Below the pieces are notes generated by a model, which saw nothing but the letters and a program-made list of their open reading frames with translations, was not told the DNA's origin and made no database searches. The translations under genes and the position numbers were made by a program. Positions 55,871 to 63,931 of a stretch of DNA of 64,000 bases are shown here, piece after piece. Location: the NCBI RefSeq assembly GCF_028207065.1, contig NZ_JAQLFP010000006.1, positions 17,711-81,710 on the forward strand, read 5' to 3'. Each line of letters opens with the position of its first letter. Within the stretch, counting starts at the first letter, position 1. This DNA comes from Collinsella aerofaciens. GTDB lineage: Bacteria; Actinomycetota; Coriobacteriia; Coriobacteriales; Coriobacteriaceae.

Positions 55871-57037
55871 ATGGCTAATCGTTTCGTTCTCAACACCATT
55901 TCTTATCATGGTTCTGGCGCCATCAAGGAGATCCCCGGCGAGCTCCAGCGTCGTGGCTACAAGAAGATCTTCGTCTGCTCCGACCCCGACCTGGTCAAGT
56001 TTGGCGTTACCGCCAAGGTAACCGACGAGCTCGACGCCGCCGGTATTGCTTGGAGCCTCTACTCCGAGATTAAGCCCAACCCCACCATCCAGAACGTCAA
56101 GGACGGCGTCGAGGCCTTTAAGGCCGCCGAGGCTGACGCTATCGTGACCATCGGTGGTGGCTCCTCCATGGACACCGCCAAGGCTATCGGCATCATCATC
56201 AACAACCCCGAGTTCGCCGATGTCCGCAGCCTCGAGGGCGTTGCTCCGACTAAGAACCACGCTGTGTTCACCATCGCCGTGCCGACGACCGCCGGTACCG
56301 CTGCCGAGGTAACCATCAACTACGTCATCACCGACCCCGAGAAGGTCCGCAAGTTCGTGTGCGTCGACACCAACGACGCCCCTGAGGTCGCCGTCGTCGA
56401 CCCCGACATGATGGCTTCCATGCCCGCCGGCCTGACCGCTTCCACTGGCATGGACGCTCTGACCCACGCCATCGAGGGCTACACCACCAAGGGCGCTTGG
56501 GAGCTCTCCGACATGTTCCACTTTGAGGCTATTAAGCTGATCAGCGAGAACCTGCGCGACTCCGTTGCCGAGGCCAAGTCCGGCCAGCCCGGCTCCGGCC
56601 GCGAGGGCATGGCTCTTGGTCAGTATGTCGCCGGCATGGGCTTCTCCAACGTTGGCCTGGGCATCGACCACGCCATGGCTCACACCCTGTCCGCTCACTA
56701 CGACACTCCGCACGGCGTCGCTTGCGCCATGCTGCTGCCGATCGCCATGGAGTTCAACAAGCCGGTTTGCGCCGAGCGCCTGGCCAAGGTCGCCGTCGCC
56801 ATGGGCGTTGACACCACGGGCATGAGCACCGACGAGGCCGCCGACGCCGCCATCGCCGCCGTTAAGCAGCTCTCTGCCGACGTGAACATCCCGCACGTCT
56901 GCGAGGCCATGAAGGCCGACGAGATCGAGGTCCTGGCCAAGGACGCCATGGCTGACGCCTGCTTCCCGGGCAACCCGCGCGAGGCGACGCTCGACGACGT
57001 CATCGAGCTCTTCAAGAAGATCTGCCCGGCTGCCTAA
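55871..57037 (+). CDS. iron-containing alcohol dehydrogenase (FucO/lactaldehyde reductase type)
   Basis: This 388-residue group III alcohol dehydrogenase contains the NAD-binding IVTIGGGSSMDTAKAIGIIINNP and TIAVPTTAGTAAEVTINYVI. The iron ligands are visible: Asp in the VAVVDPDMMASMPAGLTASTGMDALTHAIEGY region (ALTHAIE supplies further residues), His in GIDHAMAHTLSAHYDTPHGVACAMLLP and the following His. This best fits FucO, which reduces L-lactaldehyde to 1,2-propanediol in fucose or rhamnose fermentation, by length and by motif. No fucose genes are nearby, so a broader aldehyde reductase role is possible. ATG follows GGGAGG. The highly biased codon use suggests strong expression. Confidence 0.88.
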   Translation: MANRFVLNTISYHGSGAIKEIPGELQRRGYKKIFVCSDPDLVKFGVTAKVTDELDAAGIAWSLYSEIKPNPTIQNVKDGVEAFKAAEADAIVTIGGGSSMDTAKAIGIIINNPEFADVRSLEGVAPTKNHAVFTIAVPTTAGTAAEVTINYVITDPEKVRKFVCVDTNDAPEVAVVDPDMMASMPAGLTASTGMDALTHAIEGYTTKGAWELSDMFHFEAIKLISENLRDSVAEAKSGQPGSGREGMALGQYVAGMGFSNVGLGIDHAMAHTLSAHYDTPHGVACAMLLPIAMEFNKPVCAERLAKVAVAMGVDTTGMSTDEAADAAIAAVKQLSADVNIPHVCEAMKADEIEVLAKDAMADACFPGNPREATLDDVIELFKKICPAA

Positions 57038-57045
57038 CCTGGTTC

Positions 57046-57171
57046 GGCGGGCCCCGCCCGTTAGCCCCAGAATCGTCCTCGGACATGTCGGAGGCCCCGC
57101 TGCGCACTACGTGCGGCGGGGCCTCCTTCTGTCCTGCGGAAAGATTCTGGGGCTAACGGGCGGGGCCCGCC
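57046..57171. repeat. long nested inverted repeat after fucO-like gene
   Basis: The outer arms are 29 bp and perfectly complementary (57046-57074 and 57143-57171). Inner arms GAGGCCCCGC (57091-57100) and GCGGGGCCTC (57116-57125) enclose a further CGCAC/GTGCG pairing. It starts 9 bp after the dehydrogenase stop. Its design matches 1170-1297, but the sequence differs. Confidence 0.88.
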
Positions 57172-57299
57172 GGCTCGTTGTCGTGGCGGGCGCTGTTCGG
57201 AAGAGCTCGATGGGTCATCTCGCTGGGTAAATATTTGTGCGTGATGGTATCGTTGTTGGGGCTTTTACTGATTACGGGATGTTGACTTTGGAGTTGTGG

Positions 57300-58331
57300 A
57301 TGGTGTCCCAAATGGATTCTACGCTTGGTTTTATTACTGACCAGCTTAAGGCGCTGACTTCTATTGCCTCGCCTACGGGCTTTACTCGTGCGGCGACTGA
57401 TTATCTGATGGAAACCCTGCGCGATATGGGCTTTGAGCCCGAGCGCTCCAATAAGGGCAATGTGCTGGTTGAGCTCGGCGGCGAGGGGGAGCCGCTCGTG
57501 TTGGCGAGCCATGTCGACACGCTTGGCGCCATGGTGCGATCCATTAAGGACAATGGTCGCCTGCGTCCCACGACGCTCGGCGGGCATCAGTGGTCTACGG
57601 CCGATGGCGAGAACTGTACCGTTTACACGCGCGATGGCAATGTCTACACGGGTGTGGTTCTCAACACCGAGCCTTCGGCGCATGTGGCCGATGAGCCGGT
57701 CAAGACCATCGAGAAGAACATGGAGATCTTGCTCGACGAGAACGTCGATAGCAAGGACGATGTGCTCGAGCTGGGTATTCAGACGGGCGATATCATCGCT
57801 ATGGATCCGCGTACCACGGTGACGGAGAGCGGCTACATCAAGAGTCGCTTCCTGGATGACAAGCTGTCGGCGTCGATTCTGCTGGGTTTGGCTCGCGCCG
57901 TTGCCGACGGCGAGGTGACCCTTTCGCGCAAGGTATCGCTGCTCTTTACCGTGTACGAAGAGGTCGGCCACGGCGGTGCCTTCGTGCCGGCCGACACGCG
58001 CGAGATGATCAGCGTTGACATGGGCTGCGTGGGCGACGACCTGGGCTGCACCGAGCGCATGGTGTCGATTTGCGCCAAGGATTCGGGCGGTCCGTACAAC
58101 TACGACCTGGTAACCACGCTGTCCAACATCGCGCGCGAGCTGGAGCTCGATTACGCCATCGACGTGTACCCGCATTACGGCTCCGACGTCGAGGCCACGC
58201 TTTCGGCCGGCTACGACATTCGCCATGGTCTGATCGGCCCCGGCGTGTACGCGAGCCACAACTACGAGCGCAGCCACATCGACGGTGTGCGCAATACCTA
58301 CGAGCTCGTCCGCGCCTACGTGCAGCGCTAG
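57300..58331 (+). CDS. M42-family metallopeptidase
   Basis: This 343-residue aminopeptidase/glucanase-type metalloenzyme of family M42 removes N-terminal residues from peptides using two metal ions. Visible elements are LTSIASPTGFTRAATDYLMETL at the N-terminus, LASHVDTLGAMV (metal His and Asp), KSRFLDDKLSASILLGLARAV (bridging Asp), FTVYEEVGHGGAFVP (catalytic Glu-Glu), VDMGCVGDD, and SHNYERSHIDGVRNTYELV (last His). ATG at 57300 is chosen because GGAG lies six bases upstream and homology starts just after; an ATG 12 bases later is possible. Terminator downstream; it is probably transcribed alone, since the long hairpin separates it from the gene before. Confidence 0.9.
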   Translation: MVSQMDSTLGFITDQLKALTSIASPTGFTRAATDYLMETLRDMGFEPERSNKGNVLVELGGEGEPLVLASHVDTLGAMVRSIKDNGRLRPTTLGGHQWSTADGENCTVYTRDGNVYTGVVLNTEPSAHVADEPVKTIEKNMEILLDENVDSKDDVLELGIQTGDIIAMDPRTTVTESGYIKSRFLDDKLSASILLGLARAVADGEVTLSRKVSLLFTVYEEVGHGGAFVPADTREMISVDMGCVGDDLGCTERMVSICAKDSGGPYNYDLVTTLSNIARELELDYAIDVYPHYGSDVEATLSAGYDIRHGLIGPGVYASHNYERSHIDGVRNTYELVRAYVQR

Positions 58332-58364
58332 GGGAGCAGTTTGCGACTCGGCTGACCAATCGCT

Positions 58365-58390
58365 AAGGCCCGATTTTTCGGGCCTTTTTT
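58365..58390 (+). terminator. terminator of M42 peptidase gene
   Basis: AAGGCCCGA and TCGGGCCTT pair perfectly around a short TTTT loop and run into six T residues, 33 bp after the stop codon. Confidence 0.9.
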
Positions 58391-58409
58391 CAATTCAGTC
58401 CGTTTAGTA

Positions 58410-58435
58410 TTATCTTGTATAAGATAAGTTATCTT
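58410..58435. promoter_or_regulatory. operator candidate upstream of HTH-HipA gene
   Basis: TTATCTT-GTAT-AAGATAA (58410-58427) is a perfect palindrome, followed directly by a third TTATCTT half-site (58429-58435). It lies 35-60 bp before the gene, whose product carries its own DNA-binding domain, so self-regulation is likely. Confidence 0.55.
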
Positions 58436-58469
58436 AACGCGTGAAATACTTAACGAGGTGATGCGGCGC

Positions 58470-59843
58470 ATGGATACATCGGAATACTTATCTATGGGTG
58501 ATGCCGCCCGTCTACTAGGCGTCACAAAGGCTCGCATATCGCAACTGGCGGCATCCGGAACGCTTGTGTGCGATATTGTGGGCGGCCGTAAGATGGTCGA
58601 GTACAATTCTGCGATCGCCTACCAAAAGGTCCGCAAGCGAGGACGCCGTCCTGCGGCCGATGTTGGACGCAAGTTTACGCTGATGTCGGCCGACCATGAG
58701 GTCGCGTATGTCTCATTTGATCCGACGCGCGAGTTCCCCTTCGAAATCGCCGAGGTCCTCGATGCGCAACGAATGCCGTTTGGCACATGCTCGAGCTCTT
58801 CTCCAACGGTGAATAAGCGGGAGCTCAATGTGTGGTGGAGCCATCGGTCGGTGCCCGATGTTCGTCCTGGGCTTATCTCGCGCTACCGCGAGCTGGGAAT
58901 TGCCAGTGGCATTGAGGTGCCGGTTCAGTGCCTGGGTCTCTCGCTTTCGGATTGTTATTGGCTGCGGCCGGCCGATTGCGCCGAACTAAAATGGCAAAAC
59001 ATCAATTATTTTGAGAACGAATTTGAGCGATCGGCGCCCGAAGAGCGTTCGGGTTGGCTGGAAGGCATCGGTCTTAAAAATCCGGATAACACGTCCGAGG
59101 GCGAGCTTCCTAAATCGTGGATGATCCGAAACGGCATTCGCATTTTGGCTAAAGGATGCGGCATGGACGATCAGCGTCCCTTTAACGAGGCGGTTGCAAC
59201 GGCTCTGCATCGTCGCTTGCTGTCGGAGGGCGAGTTTGTTCCTTATACAGTTGAGCGGATGTTCGATGGCCCTGTGTGTCTGTGCGACGACTTTCTTGAC
59301 GGCCGCGAGGAATACGTTCCGGCTGTTTACGTTAAGGGCGCACTTGGTAGCCAGCGGGGAGACTCGACATACGATCGATACTGTCGCTACCTTGGCAAGC
59401 ATGGTGCCGATGAGGCCGCTGTGAGAAGGTCTATGTCGCAGATGATTGTCTGCGATGCCCTTTTGGCCAACAGCGACCGCCATTGGCGAAACTTCGGCAT
59501 CATCCGTAATGTCGACACCCTGGAGATAAAACCTGCACCGCTGTTCGATAGCGGCAACTGTCTGTGGTATAACGTGCCAACCGTCTTGCTCGCGGCTGGG
59601 GAGTTTGGGTTTTCCGCTAAGCCGTTTGGGCCCGACCCTTCCGCTCAGCTGGCGCTTGCGGACTCGCTCGATTGGTTCGATTCATCTCGGCTCAACGGAT
59701 TTGTTGATGAGGCGATCGAGATTCTTTCGCAGAGCGAATGGGCGACGGCGGAGGGTCGACTCGAGGCCATTTGCCGCGGCCTCGAGCGTCGCGTAATCGA
59801 GGTTGGTGCCGCTGTTGAGGTACTTCGACACGTGCAGCGATAA
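58470..59843 (+). CDS. HTH domain fused to HipA-like kinase
   Basis: This 457-residue protein combines an N-terminal MerR/excisionase-type helix-turn-helix (YLSMGDAARLLGVTKARISQLAASGTLV, then MVEYNSAIAYQKVRKRGRRP) with a HipA-like kinase fold in the C-terminal half. The catalytic loop NSDRHWRNFG is near residue 334 and the metal-binding FDSG near 359-362. The middle (about 90-230) is unassigned. HipA proteins phosphorylate translation factors and are held by separate HipB antitoxins; here the DNA-binding part is in the same chain and no hipB gene lies beside it. ATG 58470 has GAGGTG nine bases upstream. Whether it is toxic is unknown. Confidence 0.8.
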   Translation: MDTSEYLSMGDAARLLGVTKARISQLAASGTLVCDIVGGRKMVEYNSAIAYQKVRKRGRRPAADVGRKFTLMSADHEVAYVSFDPTREFPFEIAEVLDAQRMPFGTCSSSSPTVNKRELNVWWSHRSVPDVRPGLISRYRELGIASGIEVPVQCLGLSLSDCYWLRPADCAELKWQNINYFENEFERSAPEERSGWLEGIGLKNPDNTSEGELPKSWMIRNGIRILAKGCGMDDQRPFNEAVATALHRRLLSEGEFVPYTVERMFDGPVCLCDDFLDGREEYVPAVYVKGALGSQRGDSTYDRYCRYLGKHGADEAAVRRSMSQMIVCDALLANSDRHWRNFGIIRNVDTLEIKPAPLFDSGNCLWYNVPTVLLAAGEFGFSAKPFGPDPSAQLALADSLDWFDSSRLNGFVDEAIEILSQSEWATAEGRLEAICRGLERRVIEVGAAVEVLRHVQR

Positions 59844-59851
59844 ACCCACGG

Positions 59852-60952
59852 CTACTTAAGTGCGCCGGTCACGGTACCGCCGCCCAGGACGATGTCGCCG
59901 TGGTAGACGACGACGGCCTGGCCGGGGGCGAGGGCTCGTTGCGGCTCGTCAAAAGTTAGCAGCATTTGTCCGCCGGCGCCACGTGTAAGGGTCGCTGCCT
60001 GGTCTTTCTGACGGTAGCGGTATTTGGCGCCCACGCGAATGCCGCCGGCATCCAGCTCGGCCTCCATGCGGTCGGCAGGGGCGCTCCAGATCCACTCATC
60101 GGCCGTGAGGGCAGCGGCGGTCAGATCTTCGGCCTCGCCCAGATGCACGGTGTTGTTGGCGGCGTCGACGCCCGTCACATACACGGGATGCGCCATCGCG
60201 ACGCCCAGACCCTTGCGCTGGCCGATGGTGTAGCGCAGCGCGCCGTTGTGGCGCCCGACCACGTTGCCGTCGCGCCACACAATGTCGCCCGGTGCAGCGG
60301 CATGTCCGCAGCGGCGCTCGATATAGCCCGCGTAGTCACCGTCTGGAATAAAGCAGATGTCCTCGCTTTCGGCCTTCTGAGCGTTGGTAAAGCCCTGCTC
60401 GGCGGCTATGCGGCGCACGTCGCGCTCTTTGTCTAGGCCTGCCAGCGGAAAGATCGTGTGTGCCAGGCGTTCCTGCGTAAGCGAATACAAAAAGTAGCTC
60501 TGGTCCTTTTTGGGATCTTCGCCGCGATGTAGCTGCCAGGTGCCGTCTGCCGCCTGGCTTGTTTTGGCGTAATGTCCCGTTGCGATGTAGTCGCAGCCCA
60601 TATCTAGCGCCGCATCGAGCAGCGCGCCAAACTTAATGTGGCGGTTGCAGATGATGCACGGGTTGGGCGTCAGTCCTTCCTGGTAGGCGTTCACAAAGCG
60701 CTCGATCACGTTGCGGTCGAAGGTCTGCTGCAAGTCGAGCACATGGTGCGGAATGCCTAGGCGCTCGGCGACGGCCTTCGCGTCGGCGATGTCGCGATCG
60801 ACTTTGCTCATACCTGTTGCGGGGTCGGGCGCGGGGCAGGTGAGACGCATGGTGGCGCCGACGCATTCGTAGCCCTGGCTTTTGAGCAGATATGCGGTCA
60901 CGCTGGAATCGACGCCGCCGCTCATGGCGACGAGCACGCGCTTGTTGTGCAT
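59852..60952 (-). CDS. mnmA: tRNA-specific 2-thiouridylase MnmA
   Basis: MnmA thiolates uridine 34 of tRNA-Lys, tRNA-Glu and tRNA-Gln using ATP and persulfide sulfur. The 366-residue protein has the P-loop SGGVDSS at residues 11-17, the first catalytic Cys in [17 protein letters not shown], the second in [14 protein letters not shown], and the GQRKGLGVA motif. The C-terminal beta-barrel ([28 protein letters not shown]) is complete. The ATG has AAGGAG upstream. It follows cysK on the same strand but is separated by a strong terminator. Two of its tRNA substrates, Gln and Glu, are encoded at 13.1 kb, although with C34 anticodons that are not thiolated. Confidence 0.96.
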   Translation of the reverse strand: MHNKRVLVAMSGGVDSSVTAYLLKSQGYECVGATMRLTCPAPDPATGMSKVDRDIADAKAVAERLGIPHHVLDLQQTFDRNVIERFVNAYQEGLTPNPCIICNRHIKFGALLDAALDMGCDYIATGHYAKTSQAADGTWQLHRGEDPKKDQSYFLYSLTQERLAHTIFPLAGLDKERDVRRIAAEQGFTNAQKAESEDICFIPDGDYAGYIERRCGHAAAPGDIVWRDGNVVGRHNGALRYTIGQRKGLGVAMAHPVYVTGVDAANNTVHLGEAEDLTAAALTADEWIWSAPADRMEAELDAGGIRVGAKYRYRQKDQAATLTRGAGGQMLLTFDEPQRALAPGQAVVVYHGDIVLGGGTVTGALK

Positions 60953-60981
60953 GAGGAGGTTCTCCTTGGTGGCATGTGGCC

Positions 60982-61020
60982 AAAAAAGAAAAGCGGCGCG
61001 GGAGGCTGGTTCCGCGCCGC
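60982..61020 (-). terminator. terminator of cysK
   Basis: GCGGCGCGG (60993-61001) and CCGCGCCGC (61012-61020) form a perfect nine-pair stem. Read on the minus strand it is followed by TTTTCTTTTTTG. It separates cysK from mnmA. Confidence 0.9.
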
Positions 61021-61133
61021 AGACATTGTAGCAAGTTCGGACGTCTCGTGGGACATCCTAACGAGATGGGCTCAGGCTGCCAGAAGAGAGGGAAGACCGG
61101 CGTGCCTTGGGCCTATCGACAAGTGACGGGCCC

Positions 61134-62072
61134 TTAGTCCTGGAAGAGCGCCGTGGACAGGTAGCGCTCGCCGGTGTCGGCAAGCAGGGCTACGATGGTC
61201 TTGCCTTCGTTCTCGGGGCGCTTGGCCAGCTGCAGCGCGGCCCACACGGCAGCACCGGACGAAATGCCCACGAGCACGCCCTCCTTGTGGCCCACGGCGC
61301 GGCCGGTGGCAAAGGCGTCCTCGTTCTCGACGGGGATGATCTCGTCGTAGACCTGGGTGTCGAGGACGTCGGGCACAAAGCCGGCGCCGATACCCTGGAT
61401 CTTGTGCGGGCCTGCCTGGCCCTTGGAGAGCACCGGGGAGGTGGCGGGCTCGACGGCGACGACCTTAATCTCGGGGTTCTGCTCCTTGAGGAACTCGCCC
61501 ACGCCGGTCACGGTGCCGCCGGTGCCGACGCCGGCGACGAAGATGTCGACCTGGCCGTCGGTGTCATCCCAGATCTCGGGGCCGGTCGTGGCCTTGTGGA
61601 TGGCCGGGTTCGCGGGGTTCACAAACTGGCCGGCGAGTATGCTGTTGGGGGTCTCCTTCTGCAGCTCCTCGGCCTTGGCGATAGCGCCCTTCATGCCCTT
61701 GGAGCCGTCGGTGAGCACGAGCTGCGCACCGTATGCCTGCATCAGCTTGCGGCGCTCGACGGACATGGTCTCGGGCATGGTGATGATCACCTTGTAGCCG
61801 CGAGCCGCCGCCACCGAGGCGATGCCGACGCCGGTGTTGCCGCTCGTGGGCTCGATGATGGTGTAGTCACCGCCGCGCACGAGCTTGCCTGCCTTCTCGG
61901 CCTCGTCAATCATGTTCTTGGCGACGCGGTCTTTAACGGACCCGGCGGGGTTGAAGTATTCCAGCTTGACGAGCACGCGGGCCTTGAGGTCCTCATCGGC
62001 CTCGAAGTGGGTGAGCTCCAGGAGCGGGGTGTGGCCGATAAGCTGATCGATGGACGTGTAAACCTTGCTCAT
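61134..62072 (-). CDS. cysK: cysteine synthase (O-acetylserine sulfhydrylase A)
   Basis: CysK makes cysteine from O-acetylserine and sulfide with pyridoxal phosphate. The 312-residue protein has the PLP Lys47 in [16 protein letters not shown], the substrate loop [12 protein letters not shown], the phosphate-binding [14 protein letters not shown], and [17 protein letters not shown]. Length is typical. The ATG has GGAGG six bases upstream. It is divergent from an Rrf2-family regulator gene. The promoter is visible, and a nested palindrome lies at the predicted transcription start, a likely control site. Confidence 0.95.
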   Translation of the reverse strand: MSKVYTSIDQLIGHTPLLELTHFEADEDLKARVLVKLEYFNPAGSVKDRVAKNMIDEAEKAGKLVRGGDYTIIEPTSGNTGVGIASVAAARGYKVIITMPETMSVERRKLMQAYGAQLVLTDGSKGMKGAIAKAEELQKETPNSILAGQFVNPANPAIHKATTGPEIWDDTDGQVDIFVAGVGTGGTVTGVGEFLKEQNPEIKVVAVEPATSPVLSKGQAGPHKIQGIGAGFVPDVLDTQVYDEIIPVENEDAFATGRAVGHKEGVLVGISSGAAVWAALQLAKRPENEGKTIVALLADTGERYLSTALFQD

Positions 62073-62130
62073 GATGAACCTCCAAAGTGTTCAAATGACT
62101 GGATCCCGTGTGGTTTTACGGTGCGTCTAG

Positions 62131-62208
62131 CAGCTAAACCCATAAACCTTATAGGTTGTTCGTTTAGCTGTTGGGAAGCATAGTAGACACCAAAGCCTAG
62201 TAATGCAA
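62131..62208 (-). promoter_or_regulatory. cysK promoter with nested palindrome at the transcription start
   Basis: On the minus strand, TTGCAT (62203-62208) and TACTAT (62180-62185) are 17 bp apart, so transcription would start near 62172. At 62131-62170 a nested palindrome follows: outer arms CAGCTAAAC / GTTTAGCTG and inner AACCT-TAT-AGGTT. It may be the operator of the divergent Rrf2 regulator or a 5' leader hairpin. Confidence 0.6.
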
Positions 62209-62325
62209 TAGGAAATAGGAGATTATTGCAAGTTGATTAACCATCTTGACCGGAACGGGTATTTTCAAAGCCAATTTTTCGGCTAGAATTTCAACGGACT
62301 AAAAGACCGAAAGGCAGCACTATAT

Positions 62326-62754
62326 ATGTTGGTTTCTACTAAGGGCAGGTACGCCCTGCGCGTTATGGTCGACTTGGCCGAGCACCAGGCGGCAGGCCGC
62401 ATTCCCCTCAAAGAGATCGCGGCGCGTCAGGGGATTTCTGAGAAATATCTGGAGAACATTTTGGCTACGCTCGTCCGCGCCAATATGCTCTCGGGCATGC
62501 GCGGCAAGGGTGGCGGCTACGTGCTCACGCGCCCGCCCGAGCAGTACACGGTGGGCGAGATCTTGCGCCTGACCGAGGGCAGCCTGGCACCGGTCGCATG
62601 CCTGGACGGCGACTGCAAGGGCTGCTCGCGTTCGGACGAGTGCCCCACGCTCGACGTGTGGAAGAACCTGGACAAGCTCATCAACGACTACCTCGACGGT
62701 GTGACGCTCGATGCGCTCGTTGCCCCCAACGAGGGCTACGACTACGTCATCTAG
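62326..62754 (+). CDS. Rrf2-family transcription regulator
   Basis: This 142-residue winged-helix regulator begins with STKGRYALRVMVDLAEH, the recognition region IPLKEIAARQGISEKYLENILATLVRANML, and the wing GMRGKGGGYVLTRPPEQYTVGEILRLTEG. After it come four cysteines (92, 97, 100, 106), CLDGDCKGCSRSDEC, in the place where IscR-type proteins bind an iron-sulfur cluster. So it may sense iron-sulfur or cysteine status. Divergence from cysK suggests a CymR- or IscR-like role in sulfur metabolism. The ATG follows a weak AAAGGCAG. A bidirectional terminator follows. Confidence 0.9.
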   Translation: MLVSTKGRYALRVMVDLAEHQAAGRIPLKEIAARQGISEKYLENILATLVRANMLSGMRGKGGGYVLTRPPEQYTVGEILRLTEGSLAPVACLDGDCKGCSRSDECPTLDVWKNLDKLINDYLDGVTLDALVAPNEGYDYVI

Positions 62755-62823
62755 CCCCACCTGTCATTTGGGGACGGGGCAGAAATGCTGGATTTTCTTG
62801 CCCTCTGAGGCTCGACAAATGAT

Positions 62824-62854
62824 AAGGCCGCCCATCGTTGCGATGGACGGCCTT
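62824..62854. terminator. bidirectional terminator between convergent genes
   Basis: AAGGCCG-C-CCATCG and CGATGG-A-CGGCCTT pair around TTG; T-rich sequence follows on the plus strand. It serves the Rrf2 gene and possibly the holin-like gene on the other strand. Confidence 0.75.
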
Positions 62855-62890
62855 CTTTAGGTGTGTTGTGGCGGTCCGAATCCGGTCGCT

Positions 62891-63256
62891 TTAGTTCCTG
62901 GCGACGCTGTCGAGAATGCTGCGCATGATGGATACCAGGATGCTGCCCATAAAGGCCGATCCAAAGCTGGCAATGGAGATACCCGCGCCCAGCAGATTGA
63001 CCGACAGGTAGCTGGCCAGCTCGAGCATAAAGCTGTTGACCACAAGCTGAAAAATACCAAGCGTGATAATAGTGAGCGGCAGCGAGATGACCGTCAGGAA
63101 CGGCTTTACGAGCGAGTCGACTATGTTGAGGAACAGTCCCACGAAGGCAAAACACACCCAGGCGTCGGCCATGCCGAAGGGCTGAATGCCGGGGACGAGA
63201 AACGTTGCGATCGCGATGGCGATTGAGGTAAAGAGCCAGTTAAGCATAAAGCGCAT
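62891..63256 (-). CDS. phage holin family (4-TM) membrane protein
   Basis: This 121-residue protein has four hydrophobic segments (FMLNWLFTSIAIAIATFLVPG, AWVCFAFVGLFLNIVDSL, LTVISLPLTIITLGIFQLVVNSFML, LLGAGISIASFGSAFMGSILVSIM). It matches the YvlD-type four-segment family listed as phage holin family, where the SLPLTIITLG--LVVNA-ML motif is conserved. These are ordinary chromosomal genes in many bacteria, and no phage gene surrounds it, so the name should not be read as phage origin. Its role is unknown. ATG 63256 follows AAAGGA; an upstream extension in the same frame lacks homology. Confidence 0.82.
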   Translation of the reverse strand: MRFMLNWLFTSIAIAIATFLVPGIQPFGMADAWVCFAFVGLFLNIVDSLVKPFLTVISLPLTIITLGIFQLVVNSFMLELASYLSVNLLGAGISIASFGSAFMGSILVSIMRSILDSVARN

Positions 63257-63579
63257 GGTGTGAATCCTTTCTTGCGCAAGACGTGGCAAAGAGGCGTGAG
63301 AGGCACATGCCTTTGCAACTCGGGTAGATGCGCGGGCACGGCCCTGTTTGGGCACCCATTGTTCCAGATATTCGTGGAGCTTGCGTGCGCATTCGGTTTC
63401 AAAACGGCGTTCGTCCTAAAAAACGTGCCGCTGGCAGAGAGTCTTGTCGCTTTAGTTTGGTGGTGTGCTAAACTGCTACGGGCAAAAGCCACAGGCGTTG
63501 CCCTATTGCATATTACGGGTGAACGATGCCCGATGTCAGTATCAACTTCGATGCCTTTTGGCGGGTTTGGCGGTGATCG

Positions 63580-63879
63580 ATGAATATCGAGAACATGTTT
63601 GACAAGCCTGATGTCAAGCAGCTGGTCCACGCATTTAGCCTTTTGGACGACGAGAAAGATATCCAAGCGTTTTTGACCGATATCTGCACGCCGCGTGAGA
63701 TTTGCGATCTATCGCAGCGTCTGCAAGTCGCGCGTTACCTGGACGAGGGCGAGCCCTATGTCGAGGTTCAGGCGCGTACCGGCGCTTCGTCCACCACGGT
63801 GAGCCGTGTATCCAAGGCGCTCAACGGCGAGTACGGTGGCTACCGCAAGATCCTCATTAAACTGGAGGATGGCGAGTAG
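63580..63879 (+). CDS. YerC/YecD-type TrpR-related regulator
   Basis: This 99-residue protein belongs to the YerC/YecD group of TrpR-like DNA-binding proteins: LVHAFSLLDDEKDIQAFLTDICTPREICDLSQRLQVARYLDEG, then the helix-turn-helix YVEVQARTGASSTTVSRVSKALNGEYGGY. Length fits. TrpR itself binds tryptophan; YerC-type proteins have no known ligand. No tryptophan genes are nearby. The ATG has no strong ribosome site (GGCGGTG is nearest). A hairpin terminator follows. Confidence 0.87.
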   Translation: MNIENMFDKPDVKQLVHAFSLLDDEKDIQAFLTDICTPREICDLSQRLQVARYLDEGEPYVEVQARTGASSTTVSRVSKALNGEYGGYRKILIKLEDGE

Positions 63880-63905
63880 GCCAGCGACAACATTGAATTA
63901 CGAAG

Positions 63906-63931
63906 AGCCGTCCCTCCGGGGGCGGTTTTTT
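63906..63931 (+). terminator. terminator after YerC-type gene
   Basis: CCGTCC and GGGGGCGG pair with minor slippage, followed by six T residues, about 27 bp after the stop codon. Confidence 0.65.

Noticed and set aside
62073..62170. T-box riboswitch upstream of cysK
   Set aside because: The leader is only about 100 bases, with no T-box core and no specifier-loop architecture.
62891..63256. Prophage remnant because of the holin-family name
   Set aside because: The four-segment family is common as a chromosomal gene and no other phage gene lies nearby.
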